A DNA stretch of 39,951 nucleotides, from contig JBJEJI010000066.1 in the NCBI GenBank assembly GCA_051877895.1, forward strand, positions 1 through 39,951, given 5' to 3'. Positions 7,320 to 14,566 of the stretch are shown in pieces. The DNA comes from UBA3775 sp051877895. GTDB lineage: Bacteria > Bacillota > Clostridia > Lachnospirales > Lachnospiraceae. Under the pieces are notes generated by a model. The model searched no databases. It saw nothing but the letters and a program-made list of their open reading frames with translations, and was not told where the DNA came from. Numbering within the stretch: the stretch's first letter is position 1; the number at the start of each line of letters is the position of its first letter. The translations under genes were made by a program, and so were the position numbers.

Positions 7320-8552
7320 ATGGCTTATATAAAGAGAGCGATTACACCTATTTTAAAAAAAAGAATACAAGAGAGTAAATGCATGCTTGTAACCGGAGCG
7401 AGACAAATTGGAAAGTCGACCCTCATTAAGCATGAGTTCAAGAATTACAACAGAGCAAATTTTGATGACAGACTGACAAGAATGCAGGCAAAAGAGGAAC
7501 CCAAATTATTTTTTATGAATAATCCTCGCCCTTTATTTATAGATGAGGTTCAAAAGGAAAATAGTATTTTGGAAGAGATTAAGCTGATTGTAGACGAATC
7601 TGAGCAAAGAGGACAGTTTATTTTATCAGGGTCACAAAAGCTTGAACTTATGAAAGAAATGAGTGAATCTCTGGCAGGCAGAGTGGCTGTTACTGAGTTA
7701 TCCGGCCTTTCTTTGCGAGAAATTCATAGTATTAATTTTAATCGTCATTTCGTACCAACAGATGAATATCTGAAAGAACGAGAGAAGGAAATAGTACCTT
7801 ATGATAATTTGTGGGAAATTATACACAAAGGTTTTTATCCTGAATTGTACGATATAGAAAGAGACTGGCAGGAATTTTATTCTTCTTATGTGTCAACTTA
7901 TCTTGAACGGGATATAAATGAATTGATTTCGACGGATAGTATTATTTTTACAAAATTTCTTACAGCGATAGCGGCAAGAACAGGTGAAATATTAAATTAT
8001 GCCAATATTGCCGGAGAAGTAGGTGTGAGTGAGCCTACTATAAAAAAATGGATATCTATTTTAGAAAGAACGGGAATTGTATTTTTGTTACAACCATATA
8101 GTGCCAGTGTATTAAGCAGGACGATTAAAAGCCCAAAGATATATTTCAGAGACACCGGTTTGGCTTGTTATCTCACCAGGTGGTTGACACCGGACGCTTT
8201 GAAATGTTCCGCTGTGGCAGGTAATATGTTCGAAACCTTTGTGGTGTCCGAGATACTAAAGTCTTATACAAACGAAGGAAAAGATTACAGATTCAACATT
8301 TTTTATTATAGGGGCAAAGACAAATCTGTTCACGGAGAAAATGAGATAGATCTTATTATTGAAGAGAATGGTGTCCTCTATCCGATTGAAATAAAATTGT
8401 CTGGTAATCCTAAAGCTAATATGGGAGCAACCAATCCGGTCCTTGATAAAATTGTAGAAAAATCAAGGGGCATGGGAGTGATTCTCTGTTTGGTAGATAA
8501 AAAAACTTATCTGAGAGAAAATCTGCTTGCATTGCCGATTGAGTATATTTAA
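7320..8552 (+). CDS. AAA+ ATPase with C-terminal DUF4143 domain
   Basis: This 410-residue cytoplasmic protein belongs to a widespread, poorly characterised family of predicted ATPases. Walker A is GARQIGKSTL near residues 26-35 and the Walker B/sensor region is FIDEVQKE. The segment LSGSQKLELM is the usual family motif. The DUF4143 C-terminal half contains SPKIYFRDTGLACYL and a terminal region DLIIEENGVLYPIEIKLS that resembles a PD-(D/E)XK nuclease core (D, E-I-K). The ATG at 7320 follows GGAAGGAGG. It has its own promoter and probably does not belong to the ABC operon. Function is unknown; such genes are often scattered in accessory DNA. Confidence 0.85.
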   Translation: MAYIKRAITPILKKRIQESKCMLVTGARQIGKSTLIKHEFKNYNRANFDDRLTRMQAKEEPKLFFMNNPRPLFIDEVQKENSILEEIKLIVDESEQRGQFILSGSQKLELMKEMSESLAGRVAVTELSGLSLREIHSINFNRHFVPTDEYLKEREKEIVPYDNLWEIIHKGFYPELYDIERDWQEFYSSYVSTYLERDINELISTDSIIFTKFLTAIAARTGEILNYANIAGEVGVSEPTIKKWISILERTGIVFLLQPYSASVLSRTIKSPKIYFRDTGLACYLTRWLTPDALKCSAVAGNMFETFVVSEILKSYTNEGKDYRFNIFYYRGKDKSVHGENEIDLIIEENGVLYPIEIKLSGNPKANMGATNPVLDKIVEKSRGMGVILCLVDKKTYLRENLLALPIEYI

Positions 8553-8605
8553 TTGTAAACAATGTAAATATGGTAAATTCATTGTTTTGTTATTAAAATT
8601 ATCGC

Positions 8606-8635
8606 GAATAATATTTCCATTATTTCCACATAATA
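8606..8635 (+). promoter_or_regulatory. sigma-G-type promoter of spoVT
   Basis: GAATA (8606-8610), an 18-bp spacer and CATAATA (8629-8635) match every constrained position of the forespore sigma-G consensus gHATR-N18-CATnMTA. In B. subtilis spoVT is a sigma-G gene, so the site and the gene identity support each other. Confidence 0.65.
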
Positions 8636-8678
8636 ACTCCATATCTTGAAAATTAAGGTAATGGAGGAAAATGTAATA

Positions 8679-9218
8679 ATGAAAGCAACGGGTGTAATCC
8701 GACGGGTTGACCAGCTTGGGAGAATTGTGGTTCCGAAGGAAATAAGAAAAACCCTGAGAATTGGTGAGGGTGATCAGATAGAAATATTTGTAAACAGGGA
8801 AAAGGAAATTATTCTGAAAAAATATTCCCAGATTGAAAGTCTGTCACAGATTGCGGGAAAATGTGCCGATTCCCTTGGACAGGTCACAGGACATATCGCT
8901 ATAGTGACAGACAAAAATAAGGTTATAGCAGTCTGCGGTTCAAGAAAGGACATGCAGGATAAACCTATAAGCAGAGAACTGGAGGATAAAATTAACCGGA
9001 AGGAAAACATCAGAGCTGTAAAGGGGGATAAAAACTATGTTGAAGTTTCCCCTGACATTGAAACTGCTCCGGTTGAGGTAATTGCCCCGATAATCTGTGA
9101 AGGTGATCCCATAGGAGCTGTTATTATTCTGCCAAAAGGGAATGCCTTGGTTGGGGAAAAAGAAGAAAGCCTTGCAAAATGTACTGCGGCGATTTTAGGA
9201 AAACAAATGGAAAACTAG
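8679..9218 (+). CDS. spoVT: stage V sporulation protein T, AbrB-family forespore regulator
   Basis: This 179-residue DNA-binding protein tunes late forespore gene expression. The N-terminal swapped-hairpin AbrB domain is clear: ATGVIRRVDQLGRIVVPKEI, then TLRIGEGDQIEIF (to about residue 40). The C-terminal part (about 55-175) is the GAF-like domain of SpoVT. Length matches the 178-residue B. subtilis protein. The ATG at 8679 is preferred because it opens on the conserved MKATGVIRR and sits 11 bp after GGAGG; an in-frame ATG at 8661 overlaps that ribosome binding site. The order spoVT-hup-rqcP follows the usual clostridial neighbourhood. Confidence 0.93.
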   Translation: MKATGVIRRVDQLGRIVVPKEIRKTLRIGEGDQIEIFVNREKEIILKKYSQIESLSQIAGKCADSLGQVTGHIAIVTDKNKVIAVCGSRKDMQDKPISRELEDKINRKENIRAVKGDKNYVEVSPDIETAPVEVIAPIICEGDPIGAVIILPKGNALVGEKEESLAKCTAAILGKQMEN

Positions 9219-9271
9219 CGTAAACATGCGGGAAGTGTAGTAAATCTACAGTTAAAAGGGGTAAAAGGGTG

Positions 9272-9300
9272 TTGACATATAAAGTTCAATCGGTTATAAC
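9272..9300 (+). promoter_or_regulatory. sigma-A promoter of hup
   Basis: A perfect TTGACA (9272-9277), 17-bp spacer and TATAAC (9295-9300) lie about 80 bp before the HU start codon. The strength fits the high expression of HU. Confidence 0.8.
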
Positions 9301-9381
9301 TATCTTAGGTATGGGTTTTGTCCATATTATTTGAATAATAATATAATCGGGAGATCCCCGAAATGAATCAGGAGGAAGATT

Positions 9382-9657
9382 ATGAATAAAACTGAATTGG
9401 TTTCTGCAGTTGCTGCAAAGACAGGATTAAAGAAAGAAGATGCTAAGAAAGCAGTTGATGCTTTTGTTGATGTTGTTACAGAAGGTCTTGCAAACGGAGA
9501 TAAGATCGCTTTAGTAGGTTTTGGTACTTTTGAAGTAGCTGAAAGACCGGAGAGAGAAGGTCTTAACCCACTTACAGGAGAAAAGATTACAATTCCTGCT
9601 TCCAAGCTTCCAAAATTCAAGGCTGGTAAAGGATTAAAGGAAACCGTTAATAAATAA
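9382..9657 (+). CDS. hup: HU-family DNA-binding protein
   Basis: This 91-residue protein is the bacterial histone-like protein that bends and compacts DNA as a dimer. The family core is intact: N-terminal helices MNKTELVSAVAAKTGLKK, the GFGTFEV turn near residues 47-53, the arm region with the NP intercalating pair (LNPLTGE), and the C-terminal IPASKLPKFKAGKGLK. The start follows AGGAGG. It is a single-gene unit with a strong promoter and a compact terminator. Codon choice looks highly biased, as expected for an abundant protein. Confidence 0.97.
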   Translation: MNKTELVSAVAAKTGLKKEDAKKAVDAFVDVVTEGLANGDKIALVGFGTFEVAERPEREGLNPLTGEKITIPASKLPKFKAGKGLKETVNK

Positions 9658-9674
9658 TTAATGATAACTTTATG

Positions 9675-9703
9675 TAAGGGGCCCTGAGCCCCTTATTTTT
9701 GTT
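9675..9703 (+). terminator. terminator after hup
   Basis: TAAGGGGC (9675-9682) pairs perfectly with GCCCCTTA (9688-9695) around a 5-nt loop and is followed by a T-rich run. Confidence 0.92.
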
Positions 9704-9742
9704 TGCGTTAATCGCAGGAAAGATTCAAAACGGAGGTACAAT

Positions 9743-9982
9743 ATGAGATTGGACAAATATCTTAAAGTATCAAGAGTAATAAAAAGAAGAACCGTTGCCA
9801 ATGAAGCCTGTGATGCGGGCAGAGTGCTTGTAAACGGGAAAGTGGCAAAAGCAAGCCAGGATGTTAAGCCCGGAGATGTTATTGAGGTGGGGTTTGGAAC
9901 CAAGGCTGTGAAAATAGAAGTGCTGTCCATCGCGGACACCTCTAAAAAAGAAGAGGCAAAAGAGCTGTTCCGTTACCTCTAG
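9743..9982 (+). CDS. rqcP: S4-domain ribosome quality-control protein RqcP
   Basis: This 79-residue protein is almost entirely one S4 RNA-binding domain: MRLDKYLKVSRVIKRRTVA at the start, then CDAGRVLVNGKVAKASQDVKPGD-type residues across about 28-52. In B. subtilis RqcP (YabO) binds stalled 50S subunits and works with RqcH to add C-terminal alanine tails to arrested chains. The location immediately before yabP is conserved in Firmicutes. The start follows CGGAGG. RqcH is not in the window. Confidence 0.92.
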   Translation: MRLDKYLKVSRVIKRRTVANEACDAGRVLVNGKVAKASQDVKPGDVIEVGFGTKAVKIEVLSIADTSKKEEAKELFRYL

Positions 9983-9988
9983 AATAAG

Positions 9989-10030
9989 TGCTGACTTCGT
10001 ATTAACAAATATATTGTTTTGTCGTCAGCA
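9989..10030 (+). other. stem-loop between rqcP and yabP
   Basis: TGCTGAC (9989-9995) can pair with GTCAGCA (10024-10030) across a 28-nt loop. There is no T tract after it, so it is a weak terminator at best; it could be an RNA-stability element. Confidence 0.35.
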
Positions 10031-10060
10031 TACTACTATACCTAAATTAAGTAACTGTGG

Positions 10061-10089
10061 GCATATGGTACAAGAAGGCTGAATACCAT
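10061..10089 (+). promoter_or_regulatory. possible sigma-E-type promoter of yabP-yabQ
   Basis: GCATATG (10061-10067), a 14-bp spacer and AATACCAT (10082-10089) resemble the mother-cell sigma-E consensus (GMATATT and CATACAnT), with one mismatch in each box by my count. yabP is a sigma-E gene in B. subtilis. The start codon lies 25 bp downstream. Confidence 0.5.
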
Positions 10090-10114
10090 TTAAAAAAAGT
10101 GATTTGGAATAAAA

Positions 10115-10402
10115 ATGGAAAAAAACGAAATGAAGCCTGTACCATCCCACAATATTACTGTAAGAGATCGGAGAGAAATAAACCTGACAGGAGTTCTGGA
10201 TGTGAAATCCTTTGATGAATTGGAGGTTCTCCTGGAAACAGAGCTTGGAATGCTTCTGATTAAAGGAAAGGGGCTTGCAGTTAAAAATCTTTCCCTGGAA
10301 CAGGGAATAGTACAGCTTGAAGGGGAGCCTGCGGCCCTGGTTTATACCAGACAGGAAGTAAAAAAGAATAAAGAATCACTGGCGAAAAGGTTGTTTTCAT
10401 GA
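10115..10402 (+). CDS. yabP: sporulation protein YabP
   Basis: This 95-residue protein matches the YabP/YqfC family: an N-terminal HNITVRDRREINLTGVLDV-like segment (about residues 12-31), SFDELEVLLETELGMLLIKGKGL, then the C-terminal NLSLEQGIVQLEGE stretch. YabP is a mother-cell sporulation protein of unclear biochemical role, needed with YabQ for cortex formation in B. subtilis. It overlaps yabQ by 4 bases (ATGA). The ribosome binding site is weak (TTTGGA). Confidence 0.9.
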   Translation: MEKNEMKPVPSHNITVRDRREINLTGVLDVKSFDELEVLLETELGMLLIKGKGLAVKNLSLEQGIVQLEGEPAALVYTRQEVKKNKESLAKRLFS

Positions 10403-10710
10403 TAATCTTAAGTTTCGTGGCAGGCCTGGCCTGGGTTGTGATTTATAAAACCATTCATGCATTCAGAACAATTTTGGAACGTGGAAGACTTGCGTGTGCA
10501 ATTGAAGATCTGGTTCTTGCTGTTTCCATTGCAGTTGGGACCTATATGTTTATGTTCCGGACCTGCGGAGGTCTGGTCAGAGGCTATAATTATATTGCCC
10601 TGCTGCTTGGAATTATCTTTACAGGCACGTTGTTCAAGAAAGTCGAAACGGCTGTTCTGGTAAGAAAAGAAAGAAGAAGGATTTTGCAGGAAAAGAAGGA
10701 CCGGGAGTAG
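10399..10710 (+). CDS. yabQ: spore cortex protein YabQ
   Basis: This 103-residue membrane protein has three to four hydrophobic segments (about residues 1-20, 35-55 and 62-80). YabQ locates to the outer forespore membrane in B. subtilis and is needed for cortex synthesis. The identification rests on membrane topology, its ATGA overlap with yabP and position before divIC. It is about half the length of the Bacillus protein, as is common in Clostridia. The charged tail (KERRRILQEKKDRE) ends the protein. Confidence 0.8.
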   Translation: MIILSFVAGLAWVVIYKTIHAFRTILERGRLACAIEDLVLAVSIAVGTYMFMFRTCGGLVRGYNYIALLLGIIFTGTLFKKVETAVLVRKERRRILQEKKDRE

Positions 10711-10758
10711 GACCTGATGGTCCGCAGTTTTGGTATATGTACCAATTGGAGGATTAAA

Positions 10759-11073
10759 ATGGCAATAAAACGGGAAGTGAAAAAAAAGAGACCGAAAAGA
10801 CTGTTGGGAATAGTAATCCTTGCTGTAAGCGTATTCTTTTTATGCACGTCACTTTATTTAAAAAAGGTGGAGCTGCAAAAGGAATATGAGGCCCTTAATC
10901 AGGAAAAAAAGAGGTTGGAAATACTGATTGCTGAAGAAGAAAAAAGAAGTGCGGAAATTGATGAATATAGAGCCTATGTCCAGACAAAAAGTTACATGGA
11001 AGATGTGGCAAGGGATGTTTTAGGGCTTGTTTATGGGAATGAAGTAATTTTCAGGGTGAATCCGGAGAAGTAA
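10759..11073 (+). CDS. divIC: septum formation initiator DivIC/FtsB
   Basis: This 104-residue bitopic membrane protein has a basic cytoplasmic start (KREVKKKRPKR), one membrane helix (about residues 16-35) and an external coiled coil (about 36-72). It ends in the conserved segment YVQTKSYMEDVARDVLGLVY, typical of DivIC/FtsB where it contacts DivIB and FtsL. It links divisome proteins during septation. The start at ATG 10759 follows GGAGG with 6-bp spacing; an upstream ATG at 10717 lacks this. It sits between yabQ and spoIIE as in B. subtilis. Confidence 0.92.
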   Translation: MAIKREVKKKRPKRLLGIVILAVSVFFLCTSLYLKKVELQKEYEALNQEKKRLEILIAEEEKRSAEIDEYRAYVQTKSYMEDVARDVLGLVYGNEVIFRVNPEK

Positions 11074-11187
11074 CAGGATAATTATCACACTTTGCGATGG
11101 TTTCACGGGAACTATACAGTATATGACAACAAATCTGTCCGTTAATTTGCTACAATGCTTTTGATTATTTCAAAGCGGGAGGCAGAT

Positions 11188-12372
11188 ATGGGCAGTGTGG
11201 TAAATTTACTGAAAACATCCGGAGTAAGCGGATATGATTACGAAATGGGGCTTGCCGGTGAGAGAATCAAAAAGCTCTCCGAGGCAATGGAGTACATAGC
11301 AGAAGGCTACAGAAAGAGAAGTGAAACTCTGGAAACTGGGTCGGAAGAGGATATATGGAATAAACTGCTTCATGATGCACGGGGAATGCTGGCAAAGCAG
11401 TATACAGAACTTGCAGATATACTGATGAATATGGCGGACACCTCCCCACTTTTAAAAACCGCGGAAGAACAGACAGAATCCCGGTTAAAGGGGGCGCTTG
11501 CCGCAAAGGGAATTAAACTCCGGCAGCTTGCCATTATTAATGTAAAGGATAAAGGCCTTGAAGTTCATATGGTGGCAAGATGCAGCAGAAATCCCTGTTA
11601 TCTCAGCGATGAAGTGGCAGCATTTGTTTCATCGGAGCTGGGGAAAGCACTTATGCTGAAGGAAGGCTGCCGCAGAATTTTCGGCAGAGATTATGCCTAC
11701 TACGTTTTCAGACAAAAGGAAACATATAAGCTCCTAACCGGTGCGGTTCGTGCCGCTAAGACTGCGGGAGAACCTTCCGGGGATAATTATTCGGTTTTAA
11801 CTCCGGGTCTTGGAGAAGCGGCAATTGTTCTTAGCGATGGTATGGGAAGTGGTAAAGATGCTTATCTGGAAAGTGCAGCGGTTATTGAATTAATGGAAAG
11901 GTTTCTACGGGCCGGCTTCCGTGGAGACGGAATAGTATCGTTGATAAATTCGGTTCTGCTTATGGGAAATGAAGCCAAATCCTATTCCACACTGGATTTA
12001 TGTCTGGTGAATCTCTATGACGGAAACCTTACGGTGGCCAAATCCGGTGCATCCCTTACATTTATTAAACATGAGGACTGGGTGGAAACCATTTCGGCAT
12101 CGGGACTCCCTCTTGGTATGCTTCCGGAAGTAAGACCGGAGGTAACTAAAAAGAAGCTGTATCATGGAGACAGTGTTATTGTACTCAGTGACGGAGTCTT
12201 GGACGGACTTCCCGTAGATGAAAAAGAAAAGCTTCTGCAGGAAATGATTAAGGAACTTCCGGATATGACACCAAAGGATATGGCAGGGGCGGTCTTGATG
12301 GCGTCTCTCAGAAAAAGATATTATGAGCCAATGGATGATATGACAGTCATTGTTGGGAAACTGAGCAGGTAG
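11188..12372 (+). CDS. spoIIE: SpoIIE-family protein phosphatase without the membrane domain
   Basis: In B. subtilis SpoIIE dephosphorylates SpoIIAA to activate sigma-F in the forespore and also acts at the polar septum. This 394-residue version has the cytoplasmic regulatory helices (about residues 20-180) and a complete PP2C domain. The phosphatase motifs are LSDGMGSGKDA, CLVNLYDG, LSDGVLDG and DDMTVIVG, so the metal-binding aspartates are present. The N-terminal ten-helix membrane domain of the roughly 830-residue Bacillus protein is absent, and the 114 bp upstream contain no coding trace of it. The ATG at 11188 follows GGGAGG; an in-frame ATG at 11155 has no ribosome binding site. Gene order after divIC and before tilS supports orthology. 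Confidence 0.85.
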   Translation: MGSVVNLLKTSGVSGYDYEMGLAGERIKKLSEAMEYIAEGYRKRSETLETGSEEDIWNKLLHDARGMLAKQYTELADILMNMADTSPLLKTAEEQTESRLKGALAAKGIKLRQLAIINVKDKGLEVHMVARCSRNPCYLSDEVAAFVSSELGKALMLKEGCRRIFGRDYAYYVFRQKETYKLLTGAVRAAKTAGEPSGDNYSVLTPGLGEAAIVLSDGMGSGKDAYLESAAVIELMERFLRAGFRGDGIVSLINSVLLMGNEAKSYSTLDLCLVNLYDGNLTVAKSGASLTFIKHEDWVETISASGLPLGMLPEVRPEVTKKKLYHGDSVIVLSDGVLDGLPVDEKEKLLQEMIKELPDMTPKDMAGAVLMASLRKRYYEPMDDMTVIVGKLSR

Positions 12373-12500
12373 AATTTTATAATGAGTAAAAAGCAGAGCG
12401 TTTGCTGGTTTTACGTTAAGATAAAAATAATGCAGGATTCGTTATGAAATTTTGGATGAATCCATTATGAGGATATGCAGGCGCAAAACGGAGAAAATTT

Positions 12501-13892
12501 ATGCTTGAAAAACTAAAAGGCTTTGTGCAGGAATATAACATGTTTGAGCGTGGGGAAGAGGTGGTCCTTGGTGTAAGCGGGGGTGCAGATTCCGTGTGTC
12601 TGCTATTGTGCCTGGAAGAACTGCAGAAAATCTATGATTTGGGGCTGACCGTGGTGCATGTGAATCATGGCATAAGAGGCGATGAGGCTCTGAGAGACCA
12701 GCACTTTGTGGAAGAAATCTGTGCTGCTAAAGGCATTGAATGCAGGGTTTTTGAAGAAAATGTTCCGGAATATTCAGGGGAAAGAGGCCTTTCGGAGGAA
12801 GAGGCCGGACGGGAAATCAGATATATACGCTTTGTGCAAATCTGTCAGGAAAAAGGCTGCAAAAAAATTGCCGTGGCACACAATGCAAATGACCAGACAG
12901 AAACAATTATATTTAATATGCTTCGTGGAAGCTCTCTTACAGGAGCTTGCGGAATGAGACCGGTTGGAACTCTTAATAATGGGGAAGATATTCTAATTGT
13001 AAGACCTTTGCTGGAAACAGATAGAAAGGAAATAGAAGCTTTCCTTCTGAAAAGAAATATAAGCTGGTGTCAGGACAGCACCAACTTTGGAGAAGAGTAT
13101 TCCAGAAATTATATACGCAATACTTTGATTCCGGCAGCGGAGAAAATCAGTCCCCGGGCTGGAGCACACATCAGAATGCTTGGAAGTGATATTCGCGAGG
13201 CAGAAGATTTTGTTGATTATGAAACGGAAAAATATTATAATCGGTGTTGTGACGGAAATACTCTTTTGGCAGATGCCTGTGAAGAACTTCCGGATTTCCT
13301 TGTAAAAAGGATAATATACAGATTTATTTGTGATAATGCGGGAAGAAAAAAGGACATTCAGCGCATTCATATATTAAATGTTTTTGAATTATTAAAAAAG
13401 GAAGTTGGCAAATCTGTGGATTTGCCGTATGATATAACGGTAAAAAGGGATTATACCTCCCTGGTGGTTCAAAAAAGAACTGCCGGACAGGAGAAAACCG
13501 AATTATTTCAGAAAATTGATATTTCTGAAGCCGGAGAGAGCCGGTATGATTTCGGAAATGGGAGGACACTTGTAGTAAGATGTTTTCCCTATGAAAAAAA
13601 TTCCGTTATTCCGAAAGAAAAATTCAAGGTCTGGTTTGACCCGGATAAAATCGGGCAAAAACTAGTAGTGAGGACGCCGGAAGAGGGGGATTATTTCTGC
13701 CCGTACACCGACGGAAGAAAAAAGAAACTGAACAGGCTTTTTATCGAAGAAAAGCTTTCTGCCGACAAACGGGAAAAAATTCTGCTTGTGGCATGTGGCA
13801 ACAGGTGCCTGTGGATACCCGGAATGCGCAGGGATGAGGCACTGAGGCTGGATGAGAATTCCACAAGAGTTCTTGAATTTGAGCTTGTTTAG
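12501..13892 (+). CDS. tilS: tRNA(Ile)-lysidine synthase
   Basis: This 463-residue enzyme uses ATP and lysine to convert C34 of the AUA-reading tRNA(Ile) to lysidine, an essential step. The PP-loop is SGGADS (residues 26-31), followed by VVHVNHGIRG and AHNANDQTETIIF, all standard TilS motifs. The NYIRNTLIP segment near residue 210 and the C-terminal domain (LNRLFIEEKLSADKREKI, near 415) are present. The start follows ACGGAGA. It is followed by hpt and ftsH, a conserved Firmicute trio. Confidence 0.95.
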   Translation: MLEKLKGFVQEYNMFERGEEVVLGVSGGADSVCLLLCLEELQKIYDLGLTVVHVNHGIRGDEALRDQHFVEEICAAKGIECRVFEENVPEYSGERGLSEEEAGREIRYIRFVQICQEKGCKKIAVAHNANDQTETIIFNMLRGSSLTGACGMRPVGTLNNGEDILIVRPLLETDRKEIEAFLLKRNISWCQDSTNFGEEYSRNYIRNTLIPAAEKISPRAGAHIRMLGSDIREAEDFVDYETEKYYNRCCDGNTLLADACEELPDFLVKRIIYRFICDNAGRKKDIQRIHILNVFELLKKEVGKSVDLPYDITVKRDYTSLVVQKRTAGQEKTELFQKIDISEAGESRYDFGNGRTLVVRCFPYEKNSVIPKEKFKVWFDPDKIGQKLVVRTPEEGDYFCPYTDGRKKKLNRLFIEEKLSADKREKILLVACGNRCLWIPGMRRDEALRLDENSTRVLEFELV

Positions 13893-13995
13893 AATACAAG
13901 GGGGATTCTCGGCAATTCAATTGTCGATGTAGTTCGCAATATAAGGTATTAAAACCGAAAAATCACATATTTTATCTATGGAAAGGATTGTGGTC

Positions 13996-14517
13996 ATGGA
14001 ACATAAGATAAGCGTAATGTTTTCTGAGGAAGAGGTTAATAAAAGAGTACGTGAACTTGCAGCACGTATTGATGAGGAATATAAAGGGGAAGAGGTTCAT
14101 CTTATTTGTATTCTCAAGGGCAGTATATTTTTTACGGCAGAGCTTGCAAAAAGAATTAATCTGCCTGTAACCCTTGATTTTATGTCCGTATCAAGTTATG
14201 GTGACGGAACGGAAAGCTCGGGACGCATCCGTATTGTAAAGGATCTGGATGAAAATATTGAAGGAAAGAATGTTATTGTTATAGAAGATATTATTGATTC
14301 CGGAAGGACACTTTCTTTCCTGATGGATATGCTTTCTGCAAGAAAACCGAAAACACTGAAACTCTGCACTCTGCTTAATAAGCCTGACAGAAGAGTGGTT
14401 GATGTTCCTGTGGATTATATCGGATTTGACATTCCTGATAAGTTTGTTGTGGGGTATGGTATGGACTATGCCCAGAAGTACAGAACACTTCCGTATATCG
14501 GAGTGGTTGAGCTTTAA
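13996..14517 (+). CDS. hpt: hypoxanthine phosphoribosyltransferase
   Basis: This 173-residue enzyme salvages hypoxanthine and guanine with PRPP to IMP and GMP. The PRPP-binding motif VIVIEDIIDSGRT lies at residues 93-105 and the base-contacting region VDYIGFDIPDKFVVGYG near 140-156. The ATG at 13996 is preferred, with AAAGGA 8 bp upstream; an in-frame ATG at 13978 would add six residues. The hpt-ftsH linkage downstream of tilS is widespread. Substrate supply may come from the purine permease at the left end, though the two are far apart. Confidence 0.94.
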   Translation: MEHKISVMFSEEEVNKRVRELAARIDEEYKGEEVHLICILKGSIFFTAELAKRINLPVTLDFMSVSSYGDGTESSGRIRIVKDLDENIEGKNVIVIEDIIDSGRTLSFLMDMLSARKPKTLKLCTLLNKPDRRVVDVPVDYIGFDIPDKFVVGYGMDYAQKYRTLPYIGVVEL

Positions 14518-14566
14518 TTGAACTGGCAGTAGGACTGTGCGTATTGCCAGGAAGGAGGATGAATAC

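Noticed and set aside
14537..14566. GTG start for ftsH
   Set aside because: It precedes the GGAAGGAGG site at 14551-14558; the TTG at 14567 is correctly spaced.
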